The notes below the pieces were generated by a model. That model saw nothing but the letters and a program-made list of their open reading frames with translations, was not told the DNA's origin and made no database searches. The position numbers and the translations under genes are program-made. Below are positions 1 through 8,202 of a stretch of DNA of 11,105 bases, piece by piece (the stretch's first letter is position 1; each line of letters begins with the position of its first letter). Source of the DNA: Phoronis ovalis (lineage: Eukaryota; Phoronida; Phoronidae); assembly GCA_028565635.1 (NCBI GenBank), contig JAOXYB010035007.1, positions 1 to 11,105 on the forward strand, in the 5' to 3' direction.

Positions 1-301
1 GGTTTGTGTATGTTGTTAGCTCTATTTTTATCAATAAATTGTAAGGACTTGATGAATAATTCATATAATTCTTGTCTTGTGTGTTCTGTAAAACATACCA
101 ATGATCTCGTTATGTATTTAAATTTAGGTAGCTGCATGCTGTCATATTTTGTTGAGAGAATAGAAAAGTTGCTTTGTATTAAACTTTATATTAAGCAAAT
201 TGTACCAACAGTTTCAAAATATGATATGAAAGCGTACTCAAAACTGAAGCAAGCTTGTATTAATTTATTCATCCTTGAAACTAACAAATAGGTTTACTTA
301 C
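1..301. other. AT-rich non-coding flank; probable intron of the FN3-like gene
   Basis: An open frame runs on the plus strand here, but it has no ATG at its start (it opens at TTG), its composition is that of random AT-rich sequence, and I recognise no domain in it. On the minus strand this stretch lies just past a consensus splice donor (GTAAGT, plus-strand ACTTAC at 296-301), so it is most simply the intron after the FN3-like exon. A possible minus-strand acceptor with a pyrimidine-rich lead lies near 244-258, but no recognisable coding sequence follows it. Confidence 0.4.
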
Positions 302-688
302 TGCTTTTCTTGAAACAACAGAACAAGAAAGTTTACCTGCTCTCATCACTGCTTTGGCTTGAACGACTTGTTTTTCTTTCTTACTCCCTCTGTTTTTGCT
401 TCGTTTCTTGATTGCTAGCACTTCTACTTGATATTTCTCACCCTTCAACAAGTCAGTTATAACTATGTCCACCAATTCACACGCATTATAAAGTTTGTCA
501 AAGTAGACCTCATTTTTATAAGTATATTTCACTATAATTCTGTAAGAACGTATTAAATCCTCGTTAACTTGAAGAACTTTGATGGCGCATGAATCTGTAG
601 AAATTCTCTGAATATCTACACTCAGTGGATTTTTTATTATTGTTACTAATCCATTGCTGACATCAATTTCAGAAAACTGAGACTTCAT
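302..688 (-). CDS. Possible first coding exon, fibronectin type III-like domain protein (partial)
   Basis: The minus-strand frame opens at an ATG (688-686) with A at -3 and an in-frame TGA 30 bases upstream (718-716). No good acceptor lies between that stop and the ATG, so this looks like a first coding exon. It reads 129 codons to a GTAAGT donor at 301-296; an unspliced transcript would add six residues and stop. Residues about 18-111 resemble a fibronectin type III fold: alternating hydrophobic strands, then 'SYRIIVKY' (48-55, strand C), then 'ITDLLKGEKYQVEVLAI' (77-93), which matches the usual ItgLkPgteYxVxVxA signature. The classic strand-B tryptophan is absent. A Lys/Arg-rich stretch (94-107) follows, and there is no signal peptide, so an intracellular protein is likelier than a receptor. 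The next exon would lie left of the window or in 1-250 but was not identified. The domain call comes from pattern, not alignment; the exon could instead be an unrelated beta-rich domain. Confidence 0.45.
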
Positions 689-957
689 GCTTGAAGCTTT
701 TTTAAATGTCTGTCTTCATAATTCCCCTTCACATTCTTGCCATATGATTTCTGCTAATAAATACAGATAATTTTAGCAACATTCTAAACTGAGATAACTT
801 AAATTTAATATATATAACCATGTGATAACCCATGTGATACACAATTGATTTAGCCTTTTTGCAAAGGCAGGGTTTCTTCTGTTGGCTTTTGTTAAGATTA
901 CATGATCTCTAAATGGCCTTTCAGCATCTTTTACCTTCTCAGCACATATTAGAAATT
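689..957. other. AT-rich non-coding spacer upstream of the FN3-like exon
   Basis: No exon with paired splice sites and no recognisable protein is seen on either strand. It would hold the 5' untranslated region or promoter of the minus-strand FN3-like gene if 688 is its true start. A possible minus-strand acceptor (pyrimidine-rich, ending TAG) near 752-754 could splice a 5' untranslated exon. Confidence 0.35.
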
Positions 958-1735
958 CATTGCTTTGGGACTTTTTGACCTCAAAAGCACCCTCTTGACC
1001 TGATGACCTCTAATGCATAAAAAGCTGCTTTTCGAAAATTTCATGCCATTTTGAACTTTTGACCTCAAAATGACCTTTCGACATCAAGGTCAACTCTCCC
1101 GCCTGTAACTGTCATATGTCAAATTACAAGCCTGTTGAACTACTCATTTCGACATGTTTCCTCCATAAAATTTATTGAAAAGATGCTTAAAATAAATTTC
1201 ACCTTTTAATACCTAAATGTTCTTAAAGGTTTTCAAAACCACTTTTTATGTCATCATTTTGGAGCATTTCGAGCAATTTTAGAAATTTGACCTTTGATCT
1301 CCAAATGACCTTTTGACCTCAAGGTCAGTAATAGTATACGGTAGATGTCCCACCTTAAATACCATGTCCATAACTGTAACCATCTTTGAGGTATAGCTTA
1401 GTGAAAATTGGAAGATCAATAAATTAATTGAAAGCATGCAAAAAACAAAACAAAAAAAACCTGTTAGTACTGAAATATTCTCAAAGAACATCAAAATTAC
1501 TTGTTGTAGCTTGATAACATCATTTTTTAGCAATTTTAAAAAATTGACCTTTGACCTCCAAATGACCTTTTGACCTCAAGGTCAATGGTCTACCCCAGGG
1601 ATGTCACACATCAGGTACCAACTTCCTAGCTGTAACTGTCTTCGAGGTGTACCTTGCTGAAAATTGGAAAAAGAAGAAAGAGATCGTACAAAACTAATAG
1701 GCTTGCTCCCTTATAGGAGCAACCCTAATAAAACA
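958..1735. repeat. Tandem units of about 235-257 bp rich in TGACCT/AGGTCA motifs
   Basis: The same block recurs at about 1058-1092, 1286-1327 and 1543-1584: a run of TGACCT motifs, then 'CTCAAGGTCA'. The second and third copies sit exactly 257 bp apart (1288 to 1545, 1322 to 1579); the first is 235 bp earlier and more diverged. Downstream parts also match between copies, for example 'ctgtaac...atctttgaggtatagcttagtgaaaattgg' near 1373-1411 against 'ctgtaactgtcttcgaggt...gaaaattgg' near 1631-1668. A partial fourth block lies at 976-1009. The array ends in a hairpin at 1698-1727. No protein is encoded; a minus-strand open frame at 1279-1533 is a by-product of the repeat. The family is not one I can name. 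Confidence 0.8.
1698..1727. repeat. Hairpin closing the TGACCT repeat array
   Basis: Arms TAGGCTTGCTCC (1698-1709) and GGAGCAACCCTA (1716-1727) pair over 12 bases with one C-C mismatch (1702/1723) around a six-base loop (1710-1715). It lies at the right edge of the TGACCT repeats and probably marks the element's terminus. The lack of a T-run after it and the animal context argue against a bacterial-type terminator. Confidence 0.6.
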
Positions 1736-2189
1736 CAAGCAGTACAATATGTTGAGTTATTATTTTATTAATCACAGGCATACTAATAGACTTTTACCAT
1801 TTTAATTTCCACATTTCGTGGAAAAAAATATACATTTCTTAGAAATTGATCAAATGATTTGTTATCACATCTGATCTTGCTGTCTGTAACTAAAAGGGTG
1901 ATTCATGGGAACTTTTTATCTCAGTGATACTCAGTTAGTAGCTCTGGCTTATTGTTTAACATAAACATTTTGAAATTGTTACTATTCTTTAATTTACCGA
2001 GTGTGCACTGTTATTTTACTAGAACTTCCTTTTCTAATTTTCATAATCAGTTGAAGAGATAGACATATGAGTATGCACATCTTGTTTGTTCCCATAGATG
2101 GTACTCTGATAAAAGCCTTAATATAGTTTTTATTGGATTAGTGTCATATAGTACAGCATAAATTTAGATTAAAATGTAGGTTCCCTGTA
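1736..2189. other. AT-rich spacer, no gene recognised
   Basis: No exon with paired splice signals and no familiar protein motif was found on either strand. Part of the right end ('tgtttgttcccatagatggtac', near 2083-2104) resembles the segment 'tgtttgttaccaagacggc' near 3191-3209, so the ~290-bp repeat family may begin here. Confidence 0.4.
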
Positions 2190-3420
2190 GGATTCAAAGG
2201 TGGTTTTAAGAAAGCCATAGGTTGGTGGTTGTTATAGACTATTGATCTCATAATGTATAAATAATCGAAAATCTGCAATAACTTTAGGGAAAAGCATAAT
2301 TTCCTTCAAGGCACCTGAATAAAAGTGAAAACGGCGACATCACCTAATGTAGAATGTAGTATTTTGAATTTTTCAAATACTCACTTTTTTATGAAAAATA
2401 CAAATTTTGGACGGATATCTGGCATAGAAAACAAATATTCTCACTAGATGTCGCCGACAATCATAAGGAGGGTAGTCAGAAAAGCTTTATGCACACTTGT
2501 TTTCTAGGTTGATTTTATGTCCAAGTTTTTAAAACATTTTTTCATAAAAAATGAGCATTTTAAAAATTCAAAATACCACGTTCTACATTAGGTGGTGTCG
2601 TCGTTTTCACTTTTATTCAGGTGCCTTGAAGGAAATTATGTTTTTCCCAAAGTTATTGCGAAATTTCGATTATTTATACATTATGAGATCAAACGTAGGT
2701 GGTATTTAAGAATGACCATGATAAGTGGGTCAAACGGCAAAACAAAACTTTGACATTTCTTGCAGCCATCAAGCTGTTTTGCCTATATCTGGAAAACCGC
2801 TATGTATAGAAATTGTTAAGTCGGAATGAACATTACTGGAAGCCAAAATATATGTCACTGTTTATTTTGGCCCAGATCACTACCAATCTGGCCAAATTGG
2901 TTTCCAGAATGGCTGCAGATGAAGTGTTGCCTGGACAATTTGCAGGTGGTTTAAAGGCGGTGAGCAGTTGTTATAGGCTAGGAAATATTTTTAATAACCT
3001 TGAAAAGTGGGTCAAACGGTAATCTGAAAATTCAACACTTTTGTAGCAATCATCAAAGCAGTTTTTGTCCAGGTCATGAAAACTGATATATAGAGAGGTC
3101 ACTATAATTCAGCATGTAAGTATAAGGCCAAATACAGGTTGAGTTTGGTTTGACCTGGATTACTTCCTAGTATATGGCCAACTGGTGGTCATGTTTGTTA
3201 CCAAGACGGCTTGTCTGTTCCCAGAAAGAAGAAGTGGATAATTTAAAGGTGGATTTATAAAGACCACACAGTAGGTGGGTGGGGCTAATGATGGCTATAG
3301 GTAGTATTTGGTGGGTCAACTGGATCCGAAAATTTGACATTACCAGTTGTGAAGCTCTTTTTGCTAGGTCCTAAAAACTCTGACATAGAAAAATCACTTT
3401 AAAACTAAAAACAATTATTT
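2190..3420. repeat. Degenerate tandem units of about 290 bp, interrupted by a foldback element
   Basis: The marker GTGGGTCAAACGG occurs at 2725-2737 and 3007-3019, with a variant (GTGGGTCAACTGG) at 3311-3323, giving spacings of 282 and 304 bp. Each copy is followed by a stretch like 'ttgacattt...gcagccatcaagctgtttttg...aggtc', and preceded by one like 'aaaggtgg.tttaa...gaccac'. The first copy, starting near 2197, is split by the 451-bp foldback element at 2242-2692. A 69-codon open frame at 2813-3022 lies wholly inside one unit and is best read as chance. Confidence 0.65.
2242..2692. mobile_element. 451-bp foldback (MITE-like) element with arms of about 172 bp
   Basis: The left arm (2242-2412) begins TTGATCTCATAATGTATAAA and the right arm (2519-2692) ends in its exact reverse complement. 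The arms match most of their length, with scattered substitutions and small gaps; for example 'gtgaaaacggcgacatcacc' pairs with 'ggtggtgtcgtcgttttcac'. The unique centre is only 106 bp (2413-2518) and has no open frame, so the element is non-autonomous. I see no clear target-site duplication. It interrupts the first ~290-bp repeat unit and is therefore younger than that array. Superfamily not assigned. Confidence 0.85.
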
Positions 3421-3590
3421 CATGTGTAAAGGGTATATATCTGCAAAAGCAGACCTCTTGTTGATAATTACAACTGCTTTTGTTCTCTAGCTTATTTGAA
3501 ACTGGCACATTTGACATACCGATGATCTATACCATCATACAGATTCTGTGTGAGCTACTGAGAATATTAACGATGACATTTGTTTACTAG

Positions 3591-5392
3591 GTGTTCAGGA
3601 TCAGAATGGGGAAGATAATTTTGAGGATGCTGAGGGTACACCAGCAGATGTTACTTCAGGCTATTGGTCAGAACAGTCCTCAAGTATCACATATGGCAGA
3701 GGAAGTTCTGGTTACAACAAGGTTAGTTTAGAATAAACCAAGGTAGTGGTTCATGGAGTAAAAAACAGTATTTTATAAAAGTAGATGAGGAGGTCTCGTG
3801 ATATATCTTAGCATCTATCAGTATAATTTTTTACAATTTAATTAAAAGGGTCACTGTATGTATCCTTAAAAACAGAACATTACATATAGCAGATCGATAC
3901 TTTTAGTTGGAACTATTTTTTCAGTATAATATAACAAACATGTTCTAGTGGAAAGTTCTCCTCATACGAAGTACTTAACGTTGTTCAATTTGGTTTGTAA
4001 TATTTGCTAGTTAACTGGTAATGTTATGAAGTATTGCATGTTCTTATTTGTAATAGGCTGCAACAAAGAGAAAGACCGGCAAAAAAAATACTAATAATAC
4101 TGGTTGGAAAGGCAAAGGCAAAACAAACTGGGCCGCTCAGAAGAGGCAGCAGGCTGCTAGAAAGTAAGTTAAACTAACTAGTGACAAAACCTAATAATTT
4201 GACTCTTTAATATTGTGACAATTGTACAAAGGTGATATTGGAAACAAGTTATATAGTAGTATGAATGTTAAGACTTACTACTATAATTAATTTAATATTA
4301 AGTATTAATTAGGGTAACAAGACATTGTAGACGAGTGCAATTTATCGCTTTGAAGTTGAGACGTCTTCGATGTTTTAAAACGAGTTTCGTGTACTGATAC
4401 CATTTGACTGTCACCAATCGGACCAAATGTTACTATGAATTCACGATTTATTGGCTGTTTTCACCATTCATTTTTTTTGTTGCCAATCAGACCAAATGTT
4501 ACAAGCCTGGATGTTCGAGCAGATTACCAAGTGTACTCAAGATTTCTGTTATAAATAGACTATTTCCAAAGAGTCAGATAAATACCATTAAGTTTCACTG
4601 TTCAACCCTGGCAGTATAAGTGGTCAGTCCTACCTAATTTATGGCTAAACTACAATGTGATGCTGCTTTTTAAATGTGACAAAGCTGATATTCAACCTCT
4701 CCACTCACTCCTTGGTGATCTTTCCAGAGAAAATGTATTTATTGAATAGTGCTATATAGAGGCATTTGTTTTTGCTCAATATTCATGCTTTTAAAGCATC
4801 TAAATTAACCATAATGCACAAAGCATATGTAAATTATAATATAATATTAGACTAATGATTGGAGAAAAATGTTCAAGACCATAAAAAGTGTCAGCTATTA
4901 TTTTAGCTAATTATGCAGAGCAGTCTCTATTCAATCTGGTAAAGGTTCTAACACTTAGTTAACTTTTTGTTTTCCTTATTTTTTTTAAGAAATATCACTT
5001 ATATCACATATTATGATGACAGTTATTAGCTCTAAATTAGCATTGAAGACAGTTAATAATTGAACTCAAAAGAGACTAAAGTCCCTATAGTTTCTTGGTA
5101 ATTAGATAAAACTGTGTATGGCATGTGAATATGTGCACTAAATAGTTCAGGAATAGTAAACTGTTCACAAGGTAATACCTAGCACTCTAACATTCTTATT
5201 TACAGAGGTAAAGCAGCTGCTGCCAGCAAACAGCAGAAAGCAGGTGCTACATCATCATCATCCACTACACTGGCACAATTTAAATACAAAGCTAACAATG
5301 CGGCACCAGGCAAGTCATCTGGACTAGGCTTTCTCTCTGTGCCAGTAGCAAATAGACCATTCCTAAACTCTTATGCCAGCTATATGGGTTAG
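3591..5392 (+). CDS. BLM: Bloom-type RecQ DNA helicase, C-terminal tail (last three exons, 5' partial)
   Basis: Three exons join in phase: 3591-3721 (acceptor TAG at 3588-3590; CAG at 3596-3598 is an alternative, giving a 3599 start), 4057-4163 and 5206-5392. Donors are G|GTTAGT and AA|GTAAGT; the last join is phase 2 plus 1 and restores a lysine codon; the stop is TAG at 5390-5392. The product is about 140 residues: an acidic piece, 'TSGYWSEQ', a basic run (KRKTGKK, then K/G/R/Q-rich) suited to nuclear import and DNA binding, a Ser/Thr linker, and the end 'LGFLSVPVANRPFLNSYA'. From memory of the family, vertebrate BLM has the same order: an SSxYF-like motif, a KRKK basic patch, a Ser-rich linker and a terminal LGxMxPPxxxNRPFLKPSYA motif. 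BLM is a 3'-5' helicase that dissolves recombination intermediates with topoisomerase III-alpha/RMI. The helicase, RQC and HRDC domains are not in the window, so the preceding intron is long. A neutral label would be RecQ-helicase C-terminus. Confidence 0.82.
3722..4056 (+). other. BLM-like intron (335 bp)
   Basis: It is bounded by a GTTAGT donor and a TAATAG acceptor and keeps the frame between complete codons (phase 0). It is AT-rich, and nothing else is seen in it. Confidence 0.75.
4164..5205 (+). other. BLM-like last intron (1,042 bp) with an embedded short repeat
   Basis: It is bounded by GTAAGT and 'ttatttacag'. Around 4404-4502 it contains an internal duplication (CCAATCGGACCAAATGTTAC at 4414-4433 and a one-mismatch copy at 4483-4502) and the segment 4437-4471, which recurs near 8168. 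An open frame at 4404-4619 merely crosses this repeat and resembles no protein. The rest is AT-rich with no gene. Confidence 0.75.
4414..4502. repeat. Short repeat: flanking 20-bp direct copies around a dispersed 35-bp segment
   Basis: The 20-bp copies at 4414-4433 and 4483-4502 differ at one base and lie 69 bp apart. Between them, 4437-4471 matches 8168-8202 at 34 of 35 positions (core 'TTTATTGGCTGTTTTCACCA'). This suggests a dispersed element with at least two copies in the window. Confidence 0.65.
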
Positions 5393-6069
5393 CCAACAAC
5401 CAAGACTTCATGTATGTCAAAATTCTGTAGAGAATTGTTCTACTAAATTAGTTCATGGAAATACAGACCTTGCTGTGGTTAATACTGGAAATATATGTCT
5501 GTACTGTGAGACATTTTTTTAAATACCAGAATTAGGCAAGTTTTATAAAGAAGTACTATAATTGCTACGAAACATTTTATTTTGGGCTAGTCAATATTGT
5601 GCAATCATCAAATATCTCAGTACCATTTGATTTGCATTTAAATATTTTGTCACAACTGCCTTATGTGTTGATTGTATCCAGTTTTATTTATTTGTATGAT
5701 AATAACAATTTAAGGTACAGTGCATCAACCATATTCTGAGGATTTCCCAAGTTCTCCTAGATTTTATACTTGGTACTTGTTTACAGGGATAGTGTAATGT
5801 AGTAATTTTAGCACTTCTAGTTGTATTTCTTTGTTATTAGTGGAGCACTTGTTTTATACTATGTTACCTTTGTTTCAAAGGAACCAGTTCCTGTGTTAAC
5901 TTGACCATTTTAATTATAGTAGTAAATTGTGTCTTTTTTATTAAGAAATATAAGAATTGTATAAAGGAGGGTTGTGAAATTGTAGTTAATGTGATAAAAA
6001 ATACAGCAATGGTTTCAGCAGATGAGCCATTTTATTATAATAACAATGTAAACATTAAGATTAAATAAA
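5393..6069 (+). other. Probable 3' untranslated region of the BLM-like gene
   Basis: It follows the TAG stop, is AT-rich and has no coding sequence on either strand. The first canonical polyadenylation hexamer I see on the plus strand is AATAAA at 6064-6069, with a second at 6170-6175. No transcript evidence is available, so the end is inferred. Confidence 0.45.
6064..6069 (+). promoter_or_regulatory. Candidate polyadenylation signal AATAAA of the BLM-like gene
   Basis: A canonical hexamer 672 bp after the stop. An alternative hexamer at 6170-6175 lies just inside the adjacent repeat. Which one is used cannot be told from sequence. Confidence 0.35.
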
Positions 6070-6120
6070 CAGCTCTTAACCCACAATTAATATACTAGTT
6101 AGCAAATTATTAATGTCTCA

Positions 6121-6345
6121 ACCCCCGGGAAGGTACTGTCATTCAAAGTCACTATGTATATGTGTGCCCAATAAATCCTTTATGCTCCCACATTTACCAC
6201 AGAGTATATTTTCCAAAAAAAAATTGTTTACCACGGTGTATTTCTTGGACTGAGATATTTACAATAGGGTATACTTTTCGTGTTTTTTCATTTATGAACG
6301 TACATTTTTGGTGACCTTTATTTACCACAGGGTCAGGATTTTTTA
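6121..6345. repeat. Repeat with a degenerate ~32-bp array between convergent genes
   Basis: A motif like TTTACCACAGGGTATA recurs at 6193, 6227, 6258 and 6321, with a decayed unit at 6291, giving steps of 34, 31, 33 and 30 bp. A GC-richer lead-in ('acccccgggaaggtac', about 6121-6136) precedes it. The arrangement looks like a dispersed repeat with internal minisatellite units. It contains the second candidate plus-strand polyadenylation signal, and a minus-strand AATAAA (plus TTTATT, 6317-6322) that could serve the facing hexosaminidase gene. Confidence 0.6.
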
Positions 6346-6723
6346 CCTGGACCGCACATATCTACCAACTCCTGTTTGTAAATTGTTAATACGTGAAAAA
6401 ATGCAATAATAGTAAGTATCAAAATGTATATGTGAGTGGTGAGTAGAAGTTATGCTACTGCCTACCTGTTGTAAGCTTTGTTGATTCGAGCAAATTTTAT
6501 AACAACCTGGCTAAATGAAGCATAAAAAGAAAATAATCTAATAAGCTAATGTGTAAATGAATAAAATTAGAATAAATCACATTAACTTCTTGATTTACAT
6601 AAAATTATTCCAAGAAATAATCACTTTGGATATAGCCAACAATGTCGAACAAATGACTATAGGAAACGTATTTCTGATCAAAAATATGTTAAGTCTGTAC
6701 TTCTATGACTATAGGAAATGTTG
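6346..6723 (-). other. Probable 3' untranslated region of the hexosaminidase gene
   Basis: This lies downstream of the minus-strand stop at 6726-6724. It holds no recognisable coding sequence. Next to the stop is a local duplication that repeats the last coding bases (6655-6706 against 6707-6741). The likeliest minus-strand polyadenylation signal lies just beyond, at 6322-6317. Confidence 0.4.
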
Positions 6724-6741
6724 TTAAGTCTGTACTTCTAT
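6655..6741. repeat. Local duplication overlapping the hexosaminidase stop codon
   Basis: GACTATAGGAAA occurs at 6655-6666 and 6707-6718; TGTTAAGTCTGTACTTCTAT occurs at 6687-6706 and 6722-6741. The second copy covers the last five sense codons and the TAA stop on the minus strand, so the first copy is a duplicate of coding sequence placed in the 3' untranslated region. The two units differ by a spacer of about 20 bp. Confidence 0.8.
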
Positions 6742-7205
6742 TTCACAGAAGCTAGGACCATTGATGGGTTCAGCATTTAAACCTCGTCTGAAAGAAAATT
6801 GTATATAAATGTAAAAATAGAAGTCAATTTAAAATCTAATCAGGATTATAAACACTTGCAATATACCAGGGGATATCTGGCCATCTGGATTAGTTAATAT
6901 GTAACATGCCTTCTATTTGAAAAAGGGAATAACTAGTGAAATGTAAACATTTGGTTAAATTTCATAATGTAAACAAAAATCATCAGATATTTTAATAAAA
7001 CAACAATAGGAAATCAATACATTAATTAATTCTATTTCATGCCACTACAGGTATCAACAGCTAACAGAGGTATACACAGGTATGTGACAAGTGTACATAC
7101 CTCAGCATACGACAGCGTTGTTCTTTAAGACGCGGTGTAGCTTTGCTGGAATCCTTTACCGTCTGTGGACTCCATAACCTTTCAGCTACAGCTGAAGCTC
7201 TTGGC
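6724..7205 (-). CDS. HEXA/HEXB: Beta-hexosaminidase (GH20), last two exons (5' partial)
   Basis: Two minus-strand exons were recognised. The first, 7205-7101 (105 nt), follows a 'tattttTGTAG' acceptor and ends at donor GTATGT; the last, 6787-6724, follows 'tttctttcag' and ends in TAA. The join (AG|A) is in frame. They encode '(W)[12 protein letters not shown]', '[13 protein letters not shown]' and the end '[19 protein letters not shown]', about 56 residues. This is the characteristic C-terminus of GH20 hexosaminidases: PRA.AV.ERLW closes the (beta/alpha)8 barrel, the RCR-RRG helix follows, and a near-terminal Cys probably forms a disulfide with the Cys of the RC motif. Vertebrate HEXA and HEXB share this pattern; features of both appear, so I do not assign the subunit. 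The enzyme removes terminal N-acetylhexosamines from glycolipids and glycans in the lysosome. The catalytic Asp-Glu pair and the upstream exon, which should end TG to complete the Trp codon, lie outside what I could find. The intron is 313 bp. Confidence 0.93.
6788..7100 (-). other. Last hexosaminidase intron (313 bp)
   Basis: It has a GTATGT donor and a pyrimidine-rich CAG acceptor on the minus strand. It is AT-rich, with no other feature seen. Confidence 0.85.
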
Positions 7206-8034
7206 CTACAAAAATAATGAATGCTTGATTTCATCAAAAATAATTACTTCATTTAATATACAAAACTTCACAAATCTTGAAAGTAGTTGAATTTTGAATT
7301 TCTTTAACCAATATCTGAACTGTCAGCATTTTAATGTGTTATTTATGTAACAGTAAATAATAACCTCACACCATTCTCATGGCTAAACCGTCATGACACT
7401 ATATGTTAAACTCAACTTGATTGTTTCCTGATTTTGTTTTTTCCCTTTTCATTTTAATTTCCTTTAGTTTACTTTATTAATTACGATTTACGCAGTTGAT
7501 CTTTTTTGCTCTTAAATTTTATAATTTGTGGCATTCGTCTCATTGTTAATACCAGACTTCACTATACAGTATTATTTAAAAAACAGGAAATTTGTATAAT
7601 AATTACACTTTGCAAAACAATTCTGAAGGTCATAACAAATCTACAGTGTTATTTTTCATGCAACTCAAAGTGTTAATTAGTGTGACAATAATAGCTGTTT
7701 TATGTACCTACAGGAAAACTGTCTTATCTGAGAAAGTAACGATATACTACTGATTAATTAATGAATCAAAGACTGATATACTATACACGGATACAATAGT
7801 ATGTTTGTTGAATATCCACTTGGAGACCACATTTATTTAATATTAAATATTCATTTTAACAATTCTCAAACATGGACTTCAACAACTCCATAAAATCAAA
7901 AACAAAAAAAATATTAAATATTCTTAGAATCAAAGTTGTCATGAATCGAATGTTATCCCCTTGAAATCTTTACCTCTTTTTTAACCTTTTTTGTCATTGT
8001 TGCATGATGCAAAGATTGAATAGTACAGTACCGT
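7206..8034. other. Hexosaminidase intron sequence, no exon recognised
   Basis: The acceptor at 7207-7206 requires an upstream exon ending in TG. I looked for sequence encoding the expected GGEACMWGE-type block on the minus strand and found none here. The stretch is AT-rich with small local repeats, for example 'aatattaaatattc' at about 7839-7852 and again near 7909-7922. Confidence 0.5.
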
Positions 8035-8085
8035 TGTGGAAAATCATGAAATTCATGTGTGGAAAATCATGAAATTCATGTGTGA
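8035..8085. repeat. 23-bp tandem repeat, two full copies plus a part
   Basis: The unit TGTGGAAAATCATGAAATTC plus ATG occupies 8035-8057 and 8058-8080 without a mismatch, followed by a short partial copy. The perfect identity points to a recent local duplication. Confidence 0.85.
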
Positions 8086-8167
8086 AAATAACTGCAGGAG
8101 GTTTATATCCCTTGCAGACCTCCACTATTCACCGATAAATTACAGGTGAATTAACAATTTAAAACCT

Positions 8168-8202
8168 GAATTCACTATTTATTGGCTGTTTTCACCATTC
8201 AT
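8168..8202. repeat. Second copy of the 35-bp dispersed segment
   Basis: It matches 4437-4471 at 34 of 35 bases in the same orientation. The similarity does not extend to the 20-bp copies that flank the first occurrence. A minus-strand open frame (8463-8179) overlaps it, but that frame is AT-driven, rich in Leu/Ile/Phe/Lys and resembles no family; I do not call it a gene. Confidence 0.6.

Noticed and set aside
1698-1735. Helitron 3' end (hairpin near a CTAA)
   Set aside because: The CTAA overlaps the stem instead of following it by the usual short spacer, and no Helitron 5' end or coding remnant was seen.
2813-3022. 69-codon plus-strand open frame
   Set aside because: Lies entirely in one ~290-bp repeat unit, is not conserved as a frame in the other units, and does not resemble HRDC or any other BLM domain.
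4404-4619. 71-codon plus-strand open frame
   Set aside because: Runs across the short repeat inside the BLM-like intron; no domain recognised.
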